64,000 nucleotides of DNA. Origin: Methylocapsa acidiphila B2 (GTDB lineage: Bacteria > Pseudomonadota > Alphaproteobacteria > Rhizobiales > Beijerinckiaceae). Made by a program: the position numbers and the translations under genes. The DNA is taken from positions 3,154,504 to 3,218,503 of the forward strand of contig NZ_KE386496.1 in assembly GCF_000427445.1 (NCBI RefSeq), written 5' to 3'. The notes beneath the pieces are model-generated. The model made no database searches. It saw only the letters and a list, made by a program, of their open reading frames with translations, and was not told the DNA's origin. This document shows, piece after piece, positions 27,860 to 36,588 of the stretch. Every line of letters begins with the position of its first letter. Positions within the stretch are counted from its first letter, which is position 1.

Positions 27860-29890
27860 ATGACAATGGAATCGCACTGGCGTGATCGTGAGCACGGCAT
27901 GGGACCGTGGTCCGCCCGATTCATGGGCGTCGTCGATCTTGGCCATGACCCCGGCATCGAGGCCGAGGGTGCGCTCCACGCGGCTTTTGAGGGACGACGG
28001 GTTTCTTTGCGCTGGTTCGTCGGCACGGTCTTGACCGGCTTGTCGGGCGCGGCGCTGATTGCCGCGGCGATCTACGCCGCCCTGGGAAGCCAGCCTTATT
28101 TCGCCGAGCCGCCAGTTCTATCCCAGCGCAAGGAAATCAATATTGATTTCGGCGTCAATCCGCGCAAGGCCGACAGGCTCGTCAAGGCGGTCGACATTGT
28201 GGCGGCGAAGCAGAGCTTTCGCGCCCCCACGGCGATCCGGCAGGGCGACAAGGAAGTCATGAAGGTTCATTCCTTCACCCGCGTCGAGACGACCTTGGTT
28301 TTGGCGAGCGTCGGCTTTGCCGAAGACGTCCCGCCCTATAATCCTTTGAAGGTGCTGGCCGACGCGCGCAACCCGATCGACGTCGCGCCGGAGCCGGTGC
28401 AGGACGACGCCGAGGTTTCATGGTCGACGCGCGATCTCGCCTCGGACAAGCCGTCGCCGCTCATCGCCCTGACGATCGACGAGGTGCGCGCTCAGGTCGC
28501 CGAGCAGATCAAGAACGCCTCGACCATCGGCGCAAAGCCGATCGCCCTGCCGCCGCAACTGCTCCTGATGCGGACGAGCCGGACGAATTTTCCGGGCGTT
28601 CTCGCCTACGCCAATCCGTCGGACCCGGTCGTGACGACCCCGTTCTCGTCGATCGAAGTTCGCATGGTCCCGGAGAATGTGACCAATGTCGAGCGTTCGG
28701 CGCAAGCGCCGCAACCGACCCAGATGGAAGAACGCCTCATCGTCATCCGTCACGGCGAGACGCTCGAGGAGGCGCTGGCCGCGGCGGGCGTCGCAAAGGA
28801 TCGCATTGGGGCCGTCATAGCCGCCTTCGGCCTCAAGCGCGGCGAGGCGGCGGTGGCGGAAGGCCGTCGGGTCAAGCTGCTTTTCGCGGATCTCGACGGT
28901 TCTGGCTCCAAGATGACCCTGGCCCGCCTGTCGATCTATTCCGACGAGACGCTGGAGACCAATATCGCCATCAACGACCTCGGCGATTATGTGCGGGTGA
29001 CGGCCCCGCAGCGTCCGGCTAAAAAGCCGGTTCCGAATGCGGACGACGATGACGACGGCGACGGCATGCGGCTCTATGATTCGCTCTATGAGACTGCGCT
29101 GAAGCAGGAGATTCCCCGCCCGATCATCGACGATCTCGTTCGCGTCTTCGCCAATGACGTCGATTTTCAGCGGCCGGTGACCGGCGGCGATTCCTTCGAA
29201 GCGTTCTATGACGAAAGCGAAGAGGGCGACGCACGCAACCAGCTTCTCTACGCCGCGATTACCGCGCGCAACGAGACCTATCGCTATTACCGTTTCCAGA
29301 CGCCCGACGACGGCGTCGTGGATTATTACGACGCCAATGGCCGTTCGACGCGCAAATTCCTCGTGCGCACGCCGATCGTCTCGGCGCGCTTCACCTCTGG
29401 ATTCGGCATGCGCTTCCATCCGATTCTTGGATATTCGCGGCCGCATACCGGGGTCGACTGGGCGGCGCCGATCGGCACGCCGATCTTCGCGGCGGGCAAT
29501 GGCGTCATCACCAAGGCGGGCTGGGATTCCGGCTATGGCCGGCGGGTCGAGATCCAGCACGCGAACGGCTATATCACGACCTATAATCACATGTCCGGCT
29601 TCGCCCGCGGCGCGAGCGAAGGGGCGCATGTGCGGCAAGGGCAGGTCATCGGCTATCTAGGCCAGACCGGCCTCGCCACCGGCCCGCATCTCCATTATGA
29701 AATCATGGTCAACGGGCATTTCGTCGACCCGATGCGGGTCAAGCTGGCCCGGACGCGCGAGTTCGACGGCCGCATGCTCGGCAATTTCAAGCGCGAGCGC
29801 GACCGCATCGACGGCTTGCTCGCCAAGGCGCCGTCCGCCGCCGACCGTGTTGTCGCCGACCGGCAGGCCAGTGATCGACAGGTCAAGTGA
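27860..29890 (+). CDS. M23 family metallopeptidase, membrane-anchored
   Basis: A 676-residue cell-envelope peptidase of the LytM/M23 type. A cytoplasmic N-terminus of ~50 residues is followed by one membrane segment (about 53-76, WFVGTVLTGLSGAALIAAAIYAAL), so the rest is periplasmic. The middle has a LysM- or OapA-like segment (RHGETLEEALAAAGVAKDRIGAVIAAF). The C-terminal M23 domain has SGFGMRFHPILGYSRPHTGVDWAAPIGTPIFAAG, with the zinc ligands His and Asp of HxxxD, and GPHLHYEIM (HxH). All zinc ligands are present, so it is probably an active peptidoglycan endopeptidase. It ends before a large hairpin at 29903. Confidence 0.92.
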   Translation: MTMESHWRDREHGMGPWSARFMGVVDLGHDPGIEAEGALHAAFEGRRVSLRWFVGTVLTGLSGAALIAAAIYAALGSQPYFAEPPVLSQRKEINIDFGVNPRKADRLVKAVDIVAAKQSFRAPTAIRQGDKEVMKVHSFTRVETTLVLASVGFAEDVPPYNPLKVLADARNPIDVAPEPVQDDAEVSWSTRDLASDKPSPLIALTIDEVRAQVAEQIKNASTIGAKPIALPPQLLLMRTSRTNFPGVLAYANPSDPVVTTPFSSIEVRMVPENVTNVERSAQAPQPTQMEERLIVIRHGETLEEALAAAGVAKDRIGAVIAAFGLKRGEAAVAEGRRVKLLFADLDGSGSKMTLARLSIYSDETLETNIAINDLGDYVRVTAPQRPAKKPVPNADDDDDGDGMRLYDSLYETALKQEIPRPIIDDLVRVFANDVDFQRPVTGGDSFEAFYDESEEGDARNQLLYAAITARNETYRYYRFQTPDDGVVDYYDANGRSTRKFLVRTPIVSARFTSGFGMRFHPILGYSRPHTGVDWAAPIGTPIFAAGNGVITKAGWDSGYGRRVEIQHANGYITTYNHMSGFARGASEGAHVRQGQVIGYLGQTGLATGPHLHYEIMVNGHFVDPMRVKLARTREFDGRMLGNFKRERDRIDGLLAKAPSAADRVVADRQASDRQVK

Positions 29891-29902
29891 ACGATAGGCC
29901 AA

Positions 29903-29973
29903 GCGACTGGCGGGCTGCTCGCCGCCAGTCGCCAAGGGACTCGCTCAGCTAAGACGCCGAATGCGAGCGAGTC
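29903..29973. terminator. Two hairpins between convergent genes
   Basis: A perfect 11-bp stem (29903-29913 with 29922-29932, 8-nt loop) is followed by a perfect 9-bp stem (GACTCGCTC at 29938-29946 with 29965-29973), whose far arm overlaps the stop of the DUF3108 gene. They lie between convergent genes, as bidirectional terminators do, although a long T-tract is missing. Confidence 0.5.
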
Positions 29974-30754
29974 AACGCAGGTCCGAGACGATGGTGGAAT
30001 TGTCGGAGCCGAGCAATTGCATCCGCACGAGAAGTTCGCCTTCATACCAGACGTCGCGGTCGAAGACGCCGGGGGTCTTGTCGGAAATTCGATAATGATG
30101 CGTCTGCCGCTTGACGCCGCGAACGAGCATCGGCTCCTCGCCGAGGTCCTTGACCTTGATCGATAGGCGCTTGCCGCTGTCCGGCTGAAACAGGTCGGTG
30201 CGGGAGACTACATCCTTGTTCCACAGGCTCGCCGGCGCGATCCCCTTGGCGACTTCGCCTTTCTTGCCGTCGATCGTCATGATCAACTTGTCCGGCGCCG
30301 CCGCCGGCGCGACCTCGATCACATGCTTGGTTCCATTGTCGTCGGTCTGCGACTTGTAGCCGACGAGCTGGCCGCCTTTCCAAGTCTCGGTCGCGGCATG
30401 CTCATAGCGATAGGCCTCGATGAACATCACTTTGACCGAGATGCTGGTTCCGACCTTCACTGTCGTCACGTCGCCCTGATGCGCGACGTCGATCGTCGTC
30501 GTTCCGATCTTGCCGCCCTCGCGATCGATTTCAAAGATTTCGTGAAGCTTGCTCGGCGCCGCCGGCGTATCGACAAGCTTGTTTGGAGCTTGAGGAACAT
30601 CGATTCGCGGCAGCGCCTCTGTCTTGGCCGGCGTATTGACGCGCGGGGCCTGTTCGGCGCGCAAGGCGGCAGGCGCAAATCCAGCCGCCGCCAAGCTCGC
30701 GAGAGCTGTGCATGACAAAGTAATGACTTGGAAGCGAAATTTCATTTTTGTCAC
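29972..30754 (-). CDS. DUF3108 domain-containing exported protein
   Basis: A 260-residue periplasmic protein. A signal peptide is visible (MTKMKFRFQVITLSCTALASLAAAGFAPAALRA, cleavage probably near ALRA-EQ); translation may start at the second Met. The mature part has the DUF3108 phrases HEIFEIDREGGKIGTTTID, EAYRYEHAATETWKGGQLVGYKSQTDDNG, SLWNKDVVSRTDLFQPDSGK and DVWYEGELLVRMQLLGSDNS. DUF3108 proteins are beta-rich envelope proteins of unknown function. It converges on the M23 peptidase, so both act at the cell envelope, but no direct link is shown. Confidence 0.85.
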   Translation of the reverse strand: MTKMKFRFQVITLSCTALASLAAAGFAPAALRAEQAPRVNTPAKTEALPRIDVPQAPNKLVDTPAAPSKLHEIFEIDREGGKIGTTTIDVAHQGDVTTVKVGTSISVKVMFIEAYRYEHAATETWKGGQLVGYKSQTDDNGTKHVIEVAPAAAPDKLIMTIDGKKGEVAKGIAPASLWNKDVVSRTDLFQPDSGKRLSIKVKDLGEEPMLVRGVKRQTHHYRISDKTPGVFDRDVWYEGELLVRMQLLGSDNSTIVSDLR

Positions 30755-31120
30755 CGTAAGTGCCCCGAGAATTCAATTCGCGTGGAAACGCGCCCGATTC
30801 GCGCATTTTCGAGTCACGACGACCAGAGATTAAATCAATCCAAGGTCATGAATATGTTCGACGTCCAGAGCATAGCGCGAGCTGCGGGCGAAAGGCCTGT
30901 TTTCACTCGTCCTCGTTTTGCGCCAGATCGACGAGTTGGAGCGTGTTCCCATGAGACATTGGATATATCCGATGTCTCAATATCGAAAAAGCGGATCAAC
31001 TTTTTCGGAACAGGCTCTTGCGGCCTGGCGGCGCGAATCTCCGCTCCCAAACCGCCTAGAGCTTATCCTATTTCAGGCAGTCGTGGACCCCGCCGCGCGC
31101 TGGACTTCACAACGGAGTGA
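30755..31120. other. Intergenic region with 28-bp near-perfect palindrome
   Basis: About 365 bp between the DUF3108 start and the gluQRS end. Open frames here are not convincing. The notable structure is an AT-centred palindrome at 30952-30979 (arms TGAGACATTGGATA and TATCCGATGTCTCA) with a single mismatched pair. A regulator-binding site is possible, but no promoter or regulator can be assigned. Confidence 0.5.
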
Positions 31121-32014
31121 TCACATCGCCGACGTGAGAATAGGCGGCGGCGCCAGGCGCTCGCGGACGGCGGACGGCGAGAGTCCCTCCTGGCGCAGCG
31201 CCCGCAGCGATTTGGCTCTCAGACTTTTCGAGAGTTTTTGCCCGGCCGCATCACGCAGCAAGGCGTGATGATGATAGGAGGGCGGGGGAAGGTCGAGCAA
31301 AGCCTGCAGCAGCCGATGTAGGCTCGTCGCCGCGTAGAGATCCTCGCCGCGCACCACGTCGGTCACGCCTTGAAGCGCATCGTCCAGCACGACGGAGATA
31401 TGATAGCTCGTCTGAATATCCTTGCGAGACAGGACCGCGTCGCCCCAAAGTCCGGGCTCGGCCGCGACGTCCCACCCTTCCGAGTTTGCGCCATATTCGC
31501 GCCAGCTCAGTCTCGCTCCGAACCTGGCAAGCGCCGCCTGCATGTCGATTCGCTGCGTTGCCGCCTGGCCGGCGGCCAATCGCCTACGCCTTTCTTCTGG
31601 AGGAATCAGCTTGCATGCGCCCGGATAGTGAGGCGTGCCGTCGGGATCGCGGGGCCAATTGGGCCTTGCCGCCGCAGCCGTCAAGATCTCGCCGCGCGTG
31701 CAGAAGCAGGGGTAGGTCAGGCCGAGCCGTTCGAGCCTTGCGAGGGCCGCAGCATAATCCGCGAAATGCTCGGATTGGCGGCGCACCGGCTCTTCCCAGG
31801 TCAGGCCAAGCCAGTCTAAATCCTCAAGAATGGCGCGCTCGAATTCGGGTCGGCAGCGCTCCACGTCGATGTCCTCGATGCGCAGCAGAAAACGGCCTCC
31901 GGCCGCGCGCGCCATGTCGAAATTCAGCAGAGCCGAATAGGCGTGGCCGAGATGAAGATGGCCGTTCGACGAAGGCGCGAAGCGGAAAACCTGGTTGCCG
32001 AGAGGCCGGGTCAT
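31121..32014 (-). CDS. gluQRS: Glutamyl-Q tRNA(Asp) synthetase
   Basis: GluQRS attaches glutamate to queuosine in tRNA(Asp) and is a shortened GluRS without anticodon-binding domain. From ATG 32014 (MTRPLGNQVFRFAPSSNGHLHLGHAYS) it has 297 residues, normal for the family. The class I motifs are HLGH (HIGH) and KLSKSL (KMSKS-like). CFCTRGE belongs to the zinc-binding site. A longer frame reaches 32128, but the extra N-terminus is not conserved in the family. No dksA neighbour is present. Confidence 0.92.
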   Translation of the reverse strand: MTRPLGNQVFRFAPSSNGHLHLGHAYSALLNFDMARAAGGRFLLRIEDIDVERCRPEFERAILEDLDWLGLTWEEPVRRQSEHFADYAAALARLERLGLTYPCFCTRGEILTAAAARPNWPRDPDGTPHYPGACKLIPPEERRRRLAAGQAATQRIDMQAALARFGARLSWREYGANSEGWDVAAEPGLWGDAVLSRKDIQTSYHISVVLDDALQGVTDVVRGEDLYAATSLHRLLQALLDLPPPSYHHHALLRDAAGQKLSKSLRAKSLRALRQEGLSPSAVRERLAPPPILTSAM

Positions 32015-32281
32015 GCTTGGGCTCTTTGAGCTAGCTTCGCGCCGCGATCGAACATAACCGCAGCGAAACAGTTTGCGATAGCAGAAATGGGCCTCATTTC
32101 CTCTTGGGGCAAATGAAATTGCAGTCAAATTCCGGCCAGACCCGAACGGGTGAGATCCGGGCTCAATTCATTGTGACGATTGGAGTTCGTCCAATTTGCC
32201 TCCACCAGCGCATTCGCTCGCGCGCCGGCGCGTGGCGAGGCCAGCCTCGCCTTCCTCGACGCCCGGGTCTAGGCTCGACGC

Positions 32282-34105
32282 ATGAGCGAATCACTTTTGG
32301 CGCCTTCGCCTCGGGCCTTTCTCGGCGTCGAACGCTCGGCTCTCGGACGGCCCTGGCGAGATAGGCTCGACGCGGTGGGCCAGGCGAGGGCGCTGGCCAT
32401 CGCCCAATTGCTCGGAGCCGACGATCTGCTCGCCCGCGTTCTCGCTGGACGCGGCGTCGGTCCTGAGGCGGCCGAGCAATTTCTCGATCCGACTTTGCGC
32501 AGCTTGCTGCCCGATCCGTCGTCCTTGCTCGATATGGAAGCGGCGGCGGCTCGGATCGCCGACGCCGTAGAGCGTGGCGATCGAATTGCGATTTTTGGCG
32601 ACTATGACGTCGACGGCGCCGCCGCGTCGGCTCTCCTTGCCGATTATTTCGCAAAGGTCGGAGCGCCTTGCCTCATTCACATTCCTGACCGGATCTTCGA
32701 GGGCTATGGGCCCAATGTCGAGGCAGTGCGAAATCTCGCCGCGGGCGGCGCGAAGCTCCTGATCACCGTAGATTGCGGCACGACGAGCCATGGGCCCTTG
32801 GCCGAGGCTCGCCGGCTCGGCCTCGACCCGATCGTCCTCGACCATCACCAGGCGCCGGAAATCCTGCCCGAGGCGATCCTCGTCAATCCCAATCGGATGG
32901 ACGATCTCTCCGGTCTTGGCCAGATGTGCGCCGCGGGCGTCGTCTTCATGACCCTCATCGCGGTCAACCGCGTCCTGCGCGCGCGCGGCTTCTTTGGATC
33001 CGAGCGAGGGCAGCCGGACCTGCTCGCGGGGCTCGATCTCGTGGCGTTGGCGACGATTGCGGACGTCGCGCCGCTGACCGGCCTCAACCGGGCCTTTGTC
33101 GCCAAGGGGCTTTCGCTCATGCGGGCGCGGGCGCGGCCGGGTCTGAAGGCCTTGTTCGACGTCGCCGGCGCCGACGGGCCGCCGCGGCCCTACCATCTCG
33201 GCTTTTTGATCGGGCCGCGCATCAATGCGGGCGGAAGAATCGGTGACGCCGCCCTCGGCGCGCGGCTGTTGAGCCTCGACGATCCGGTCGAGGCGCGGCG
33301 CATCGCGGAAGAGCTCGACCGGCTTAATCGCGAGCGCCAGGAGATGGAGCGCGCGACGCTCGCGGAGGCCGAAGGCGAGGCGCTGGCGAGCATAGGCCTC
33401 GACGATCGCGGATCCGTGATCGTCGCCGCGGCCGAGGGATGGCATCCGGGCATTGTCGGCCTCGTGGCGTCCCGCCTCAAGGAGAAGTTCCGGCGGCCGG
33501 CTTTCGCCGTCGCCCTCGGCGCCGATGGAATGGGGACGGGGTCCGGTCGCTCCATCGCAGGGGTCGATCTCGGACGCGTCGTGCGCGCTGGGGTCGAGGC
33601 CGGGATCCTTGTCAAGGGCGGGGGGCACGCCATGGCGGCCGGCGTCACGGTCGCGCGCGATCGGCTCGACGATTTCCGGCGGTTTCTGGAAGAAAGGCTC
33701 GCCTCGGAGGTCGAGGCGCGCCGCGCCGGAGAGGCTTTGCTGATCGATGCGGCGCTGACGGCCGCCGCAGCCCGCCCGGAGCTCATGGCGGCCTTGGAGC
33801 GCGCTGGTCCCTTTGGCGCGGGCAATGCGGAGCCTGTCTTCGCCTTGCCGGCGCATCGGCTCGTCGATGTTGCGGATGTCGGCACCGGCCATGTGCGCTT
33901 CAGGGCGCAGTCTGGCGATGGCGCAAGGATCGACGGGATCGCCTTCCGCGTCGCCGGCGAGCCGCTGGGGCGGGCGCTTCACGCCGGCCGCGGCGCGCTG
34001 ATCCATCTCGCCGGAACGCTCGCGCTCGATCATTGGGGCGGACGGGATCGCGTTCAGCTCCGATTGCTCGATGTCGCGCCCGCCGGCGGCGCGCGGAGGG
34101 CGTAG
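32282..34105 (+). CDS. recJ: Single-stranded-DNA-specific exonuclease RecJ
   Basis: RecJ degrades single-stranded DNA 5' to 3' in recombination and mismatch repair. The 607-residue protein has the DHH-family motifs: FGDYDVDGAAASALLADYF (motif I), TVDCGTTS, VLDHHQAP (motif III, DHH) and the DHHA1 motif GGGHAMAAG. A C-terminal OB-like domain covers about 480-600. All metal ligands appear present. The gene is followed by tRNA-Glu about 140 bp later. Confidence 0.95.
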   Translation: MSESLLAPSPRAFLGVERSALGRPWRDRLDAVGQARALAIAQLLGADDLLARVLAGRGVGPEAAEQFLDPTLRSLLPDPSSLLDMEAAAARIADAVERGDRIAIFGDYDVDGAAASALLADYFAKVGAPCLIHIPDRIFEGYGPNVEAVRNLAAGGAKLLITVDCGTTSHGPLAEARRLGLDPIVLDHHQAPEILPEAILVNPNRMDDLSGLGQMCAAGVVFMTLIAVNRVLRARGFFGSERGQPDLLAGLDLVALATIADVAPLTGLNRAFVAKGLSLMRARARPGLKALFDVAGADGPPRPYHLGFLIGPRINAGGRIGDAALGARLLSLDDPVEARRIAEELDRLNRERQEMERATLAEAEGEALASIGLDDRGSVIVAAAEGWHPGIVGLVASRLKEKFRRPAFAVALGADGMGTGSGRSIAGVDLGRVVRAGVEAGILVKGGGHAMAAGVTVARDRLDDFRRFLEERLASEVEARRAGEALLIDAALTAAAARPELMAALERAGPFGAGNAEPVFALPAHRLVDVADVGTGHVRFRAQSGDGARIDGIAFRVAGEPLGRALHAGRGALIHLAGTLALDHWGGRDRVQLRLLDVAPAGGARRA

Positions 34106-34244
34106 CGTTTCCCGCGCCCCACGGCGTCCGACCGCATAGGAGCGTTTTGGCTCGGAACAGCAACTTGCCAGCCTCGTCGCCGCCCTTTATATGTCCGCCG
34201 GCTGAGGTCTTCTCGCCGCCCGCGAGCCAGCTCTCGCGAGTTCC

Positions 34245-34320
34245 GCGCCCATCGTCTAGCGGTCTAGGACGTCGCCCTTTCACGGCGAAAACAGGGGTTC
34301 GATTCCCCTTGGGCGCGCCA
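34245..34320 (+). tRNA. tRNA-Glu (anticodon TTC)
   Basis: A 76-nt cloverleaf with encoded CCA. The acceptor stem is GCGCCCA/TGGGCGC, the anticodon stem-loop is CGCCC-TTTCACG-GCG giving TTC, and the T-arm is GGGGTTCGATTCCCC. The 3' end with CCA lies in the 12-bp attachment core 34311-34322. The serine recombinase on the other strand reads into it, so the gene overlaps its last ~57 bp antisense. Confidence 0.95.
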
Positions 34321-35925
34321 ATTACGAACAAAACTGCGAACACCTGAATGCATAGCCTGGTCGGCGAGGACGGCGCTCTCCAGGACCGTCTTCGAGCCAT
34401 GGATGCGGATGACGCGATCATCGACCTCCACAGCCTCGATCAGCGATCGCAAATAGGCTTTGCGGAAGGGGATTTCTCCAGTCGTTATGTTCTCGCGCAT
34501 GAGCGAGCCGAACCGGGCGATCTTGTCTGCATCCAATCGAACCGCCGGTCCGTGGCTCTTGATCCGGTCGAGGGCTGATGCGGCCTTGTCACGGTCAGTC
34601 TTGAACTTAGCGATTTGCTCCTTCAACAGCTCGTCGAAGTCGGTCATTCCCTCGGCGACGAGCTTATAAAGCCGACGAAGTTTGTCCTCGGCAGTGCCGA
34701 CTTCACGTCGAAGAGCTTCGATTCGCGCCTGAACCTCGGCATCCGTCTTGAGGCGCCGGTCCGCGACGGATTGGAGAAGGGCTTCCAATCGATCTGGAAC
34801 GAGGATGCGGTCAGCGACATGCTCGGTCACGAGCCGGTCGAGCTTGTCCATCGGGATCGAGCGGCCCTTGCAGGCGGTCTCCCCGATGCGCATGGCGGAG
34901 GAGCATGTGTAATACCGATAGATATTACCGCTCTTCGACGTTCCTGTGCGGAGCGTCATCGCGCCGCCGCAGGAAGCGCAATGGGCAAGCCCCGTGAGGA
35001 GGATTGGCCCGGTGACGGCACGTGGCGGATTAACGTGCGGGTTCTTGGCCTGGAGTGTCCTTTGCACCTTGTCGAATGTCTTCCGATCAATGATCGCCGG
35101 AACGCTAATGGGGATGATCTCGTTCTGCGGCTTTGCCTGCCGCGTCTTTGAATTGCGCTTGTTGAAGCTCCAGGCGCCGACATAGACCGGGTTCGTCAAA
35201 ATGCCGTGGACTGGACCAATGCCGAAACGGCCGCCAAGGCGGGTCCGATAGCCCTTGGCATTGAGGTGCTTTGTTACCTCCTTAACGCCCATAGGACCGC
35301 TTTGTCCGTCACCGTGGGCATAGAGCTCGAACATGAGTCGGACAATCTCGGCTTCGACGGGATCGATGATGATTCTCTTCTTGGTGCGATGGCCGCGTTT
35401 CTCGACCTCTTCGAGGGTAAAGCCGAGCGGCAGGCGGGAGCCATTATAGAAGCCCTGGCGGGCATTCTCCTTCATGGCGCGGAGGACATGCTTGGCGTTT
35501 TCCCGCGATTGGTACTCGTCGAAGAGTGCAATGACTTGCCGCATCATGACTTGGGAAGGATCATCTCCGAGTTCCTGGGTGATGGAGATAAGCCGCACGC
35601 CGTGCTTGGCGAGCTTGCGGATGTACATCTCAAGGCCAAAGGCATCCCGAAAGAAGCGGCTGAAACTATGGACGACGATGACGTCGAAGGGACGATCGTC
35701 ATCGCAGGCACGCTCGATCATCCGCTGGAATTCAGGCCGACTATCGTCCATCGCTGACGCGCCAGGCTCGACATATTCGCCGGCAACGGACCAGCCTTGG
35801 CGCTCGCAATAGGCAGCGGTTTGGAGGCGCTGATCGGGGATCGAGAGATCGACCTCGGCCTGCCGGGTCGTTGAAACGCGGAGATAGAGGGCGGCTCGGC
35901 TAGCAATGGGCAGAGTGACGTTCAT
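34264..35925 (-). CDS. Large serine recombinase (integrase of the tRNA-Glu element)
   Basis: A 553-residue large serine recombinase that should integrate and excise the element. The resolvase domain (about 8-150) has the nucleophile in ALYLRVSTTRQ, then IVVHSFSRFFRD and EYQSRENAKHVLRAMKENARQG. The Recombinase domain follows (LPLGFTLEEVEKRGHRTKKRIIIDPVEAEIVRLMFELYA). The zinc-ribbon region has CASCGG ... C-x10-C, and a coiled coil lies near 390-450. The last 15 residues (QGESNPCFRRERATS) are encoded by the antisense of tRNA-Glu, beyond the attachment core. In the excised circle this tail would be replaced by sequence from the other end. The gene starts 57 bp after a small partner gene. Confidence 0.93.
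   Translation of the reverse strand: MNVTLPIASRAALYLRVSTTRQAEVDLSIPDQRLQTAAYCERQGWSVAGEYVEPGASAMDDSRPEFQRMIERACDDDRPFDVIVVHSFSRFFRDAFGLEMYIRKLAKHGVRLISITQELGDDPSQVMMRQVIALFDEYQSRENAKHVLRAMKENARQGFYNGSRLPLGFTLEEVEKRGHRTKKRIIIDPVEAEIVRLMFELYAHGDGQSGPMGVKEVTKHLNAKGYRTRLGGRFGIGPVHGILTNPVYVGAWSFNKRNSKTRQAKPQNEIIPISVPAIIDRKTFDKVQRTLQAKNPHVNPPRAVTGPILLTGLAHCASCGGAMTLRTGTSKSGNIYRYYTCSSAMRIGETACKGRSIPMDKLDRLVTEHVADRILVPDRLEALLQSVADRRLKTDAEVQARIEALRREVGTAEDKLRRLYKLVAEGMTDFDELLKEQIAKFKTDRDKAASALDRIKSHGPAVRLDADKIARFGSLMRENITTGEIPFRKAYLRSLIEAVEVDDRVIRIHGSKTVLESAVLADQAMHSGVRSFVRNWRAQGESNPCFRRERATS
34311..34345 (+). other. attL of the tRNA-Glu element
   Basis: The core GGGCGCGCCAAT overlaps the tRNA-Glu 3' end including CCA. 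The arm AAAACTGCGAACACCT lies at 34330-34345, seven bases inside the core. The arm also encodes the conserved GVRSF of the recombinase C-terminus on the minus strand. Confidence 0.8.
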
Positions 35926-35981
35926 CGCCGGGGACCTCTCTTAAGTTCGGCATCGGGATCACATGGACCGACACTGCGTCG

Positions 35982-36272
35982 TCACTTTAGAAGGTCGTTG
36001 AGGACCTTCCGCAAGAAAGCCTCTATCACTTCGACTTCATCAGAGGTGATAGGAACGATCTCCGGCCAATCGTCGATGACGCCCCAGGCCTCCGAATCAT
36101 GCCCTTGCATGTCATCCGGTGCAAGCAGTTCTGGGGACCTCCCAGATGGTTGCGGACAATAATTTGATTCTTCCGGCCGCGACGTGGCGAAAGCCTCGGC
36201 AGGCGACATCGCCTCTTCGCGAGACTTTAAGCTTTTCGTCTCTTTTGGATGAAAGGCGCGCGGTCGGAGCAT
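35982..36272 (-). CDS. Small hypothetical protein upstream of serine recombinase
   Basis: A 96-residue protein (MLRPRAFHPKETK) or, from an internal Met, about 75 residues (MSPAEAFATSRPEESN). The conserved-looking part is the acidic C-terminus VIDDWPEIVPITSDEVEVIEAFLRKVLNDLLK, a pattern I recall beside recombinases of this type in Hyphomicrobiales. It is on the same strand as the recombinase and 56 bp before it, which suggests co-transcription. It may be a regulator or directionality partner; this is inference from position only. Confidence 0.6.
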   Translation of the reverse strand: MLRPRAFHPKETKSLKSREEAMSPAEAFATSRPEESNYCPQPSGRSPELLAPDDMQGHDSEAWGVIDDWPEIVPITSDEVEVIEAFLRKVLNDLLK

Positions 36273-36588
36273 GTCCGCAGGATCGCGCCAATCTCTCTCA
36301 ACACGAATAGCCCAATTTTACGCCACAGTACGATGCCGCAAAGGAACGTAATAGGTCGCCGAGAAGCGTAAAAATACTTGCCTTGTGCAGGCGGGGAAAG
36401 ATGCGGCGTTATCTGGAGCAGATTAACCGATGTCTATTTAACGTTCGAGCACGCAACTGTCATCCTGCACAATGACGACTGGACGCGGCCCGCGTAGTTT
36501 TTGCCCCCGGCGGACCGCCCGAACCCGCAGCGCCTCATTCATCAGAGCCCGCTTCGAATCGATCGTCGGCGGAAGCGCCAAAACTCAC
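36273..36588. other. Intergenic region, no gene seen
   Basis: About 315 bp between the end of the large nuclease gene and the small recombinase partner. The plus frame 36472-36780 is the antisense of the nuclease gene end with a non-coding start. No RNA or terminator is obvious. Confidence 0.4.

Noticed and set aside
28418-29638. 406-residue open frame on the minus strand
   Set aside because: It lies entirely antisense to the M23 peptidase, is Arg/His/Asp-rich as in GC-rich shadow frames, and has no domain.
32291-34033. 580-residue minus frame
   Set aside because: Antisense to recJ, whose motifs are unmistakable; composition is that of a shadow frame.
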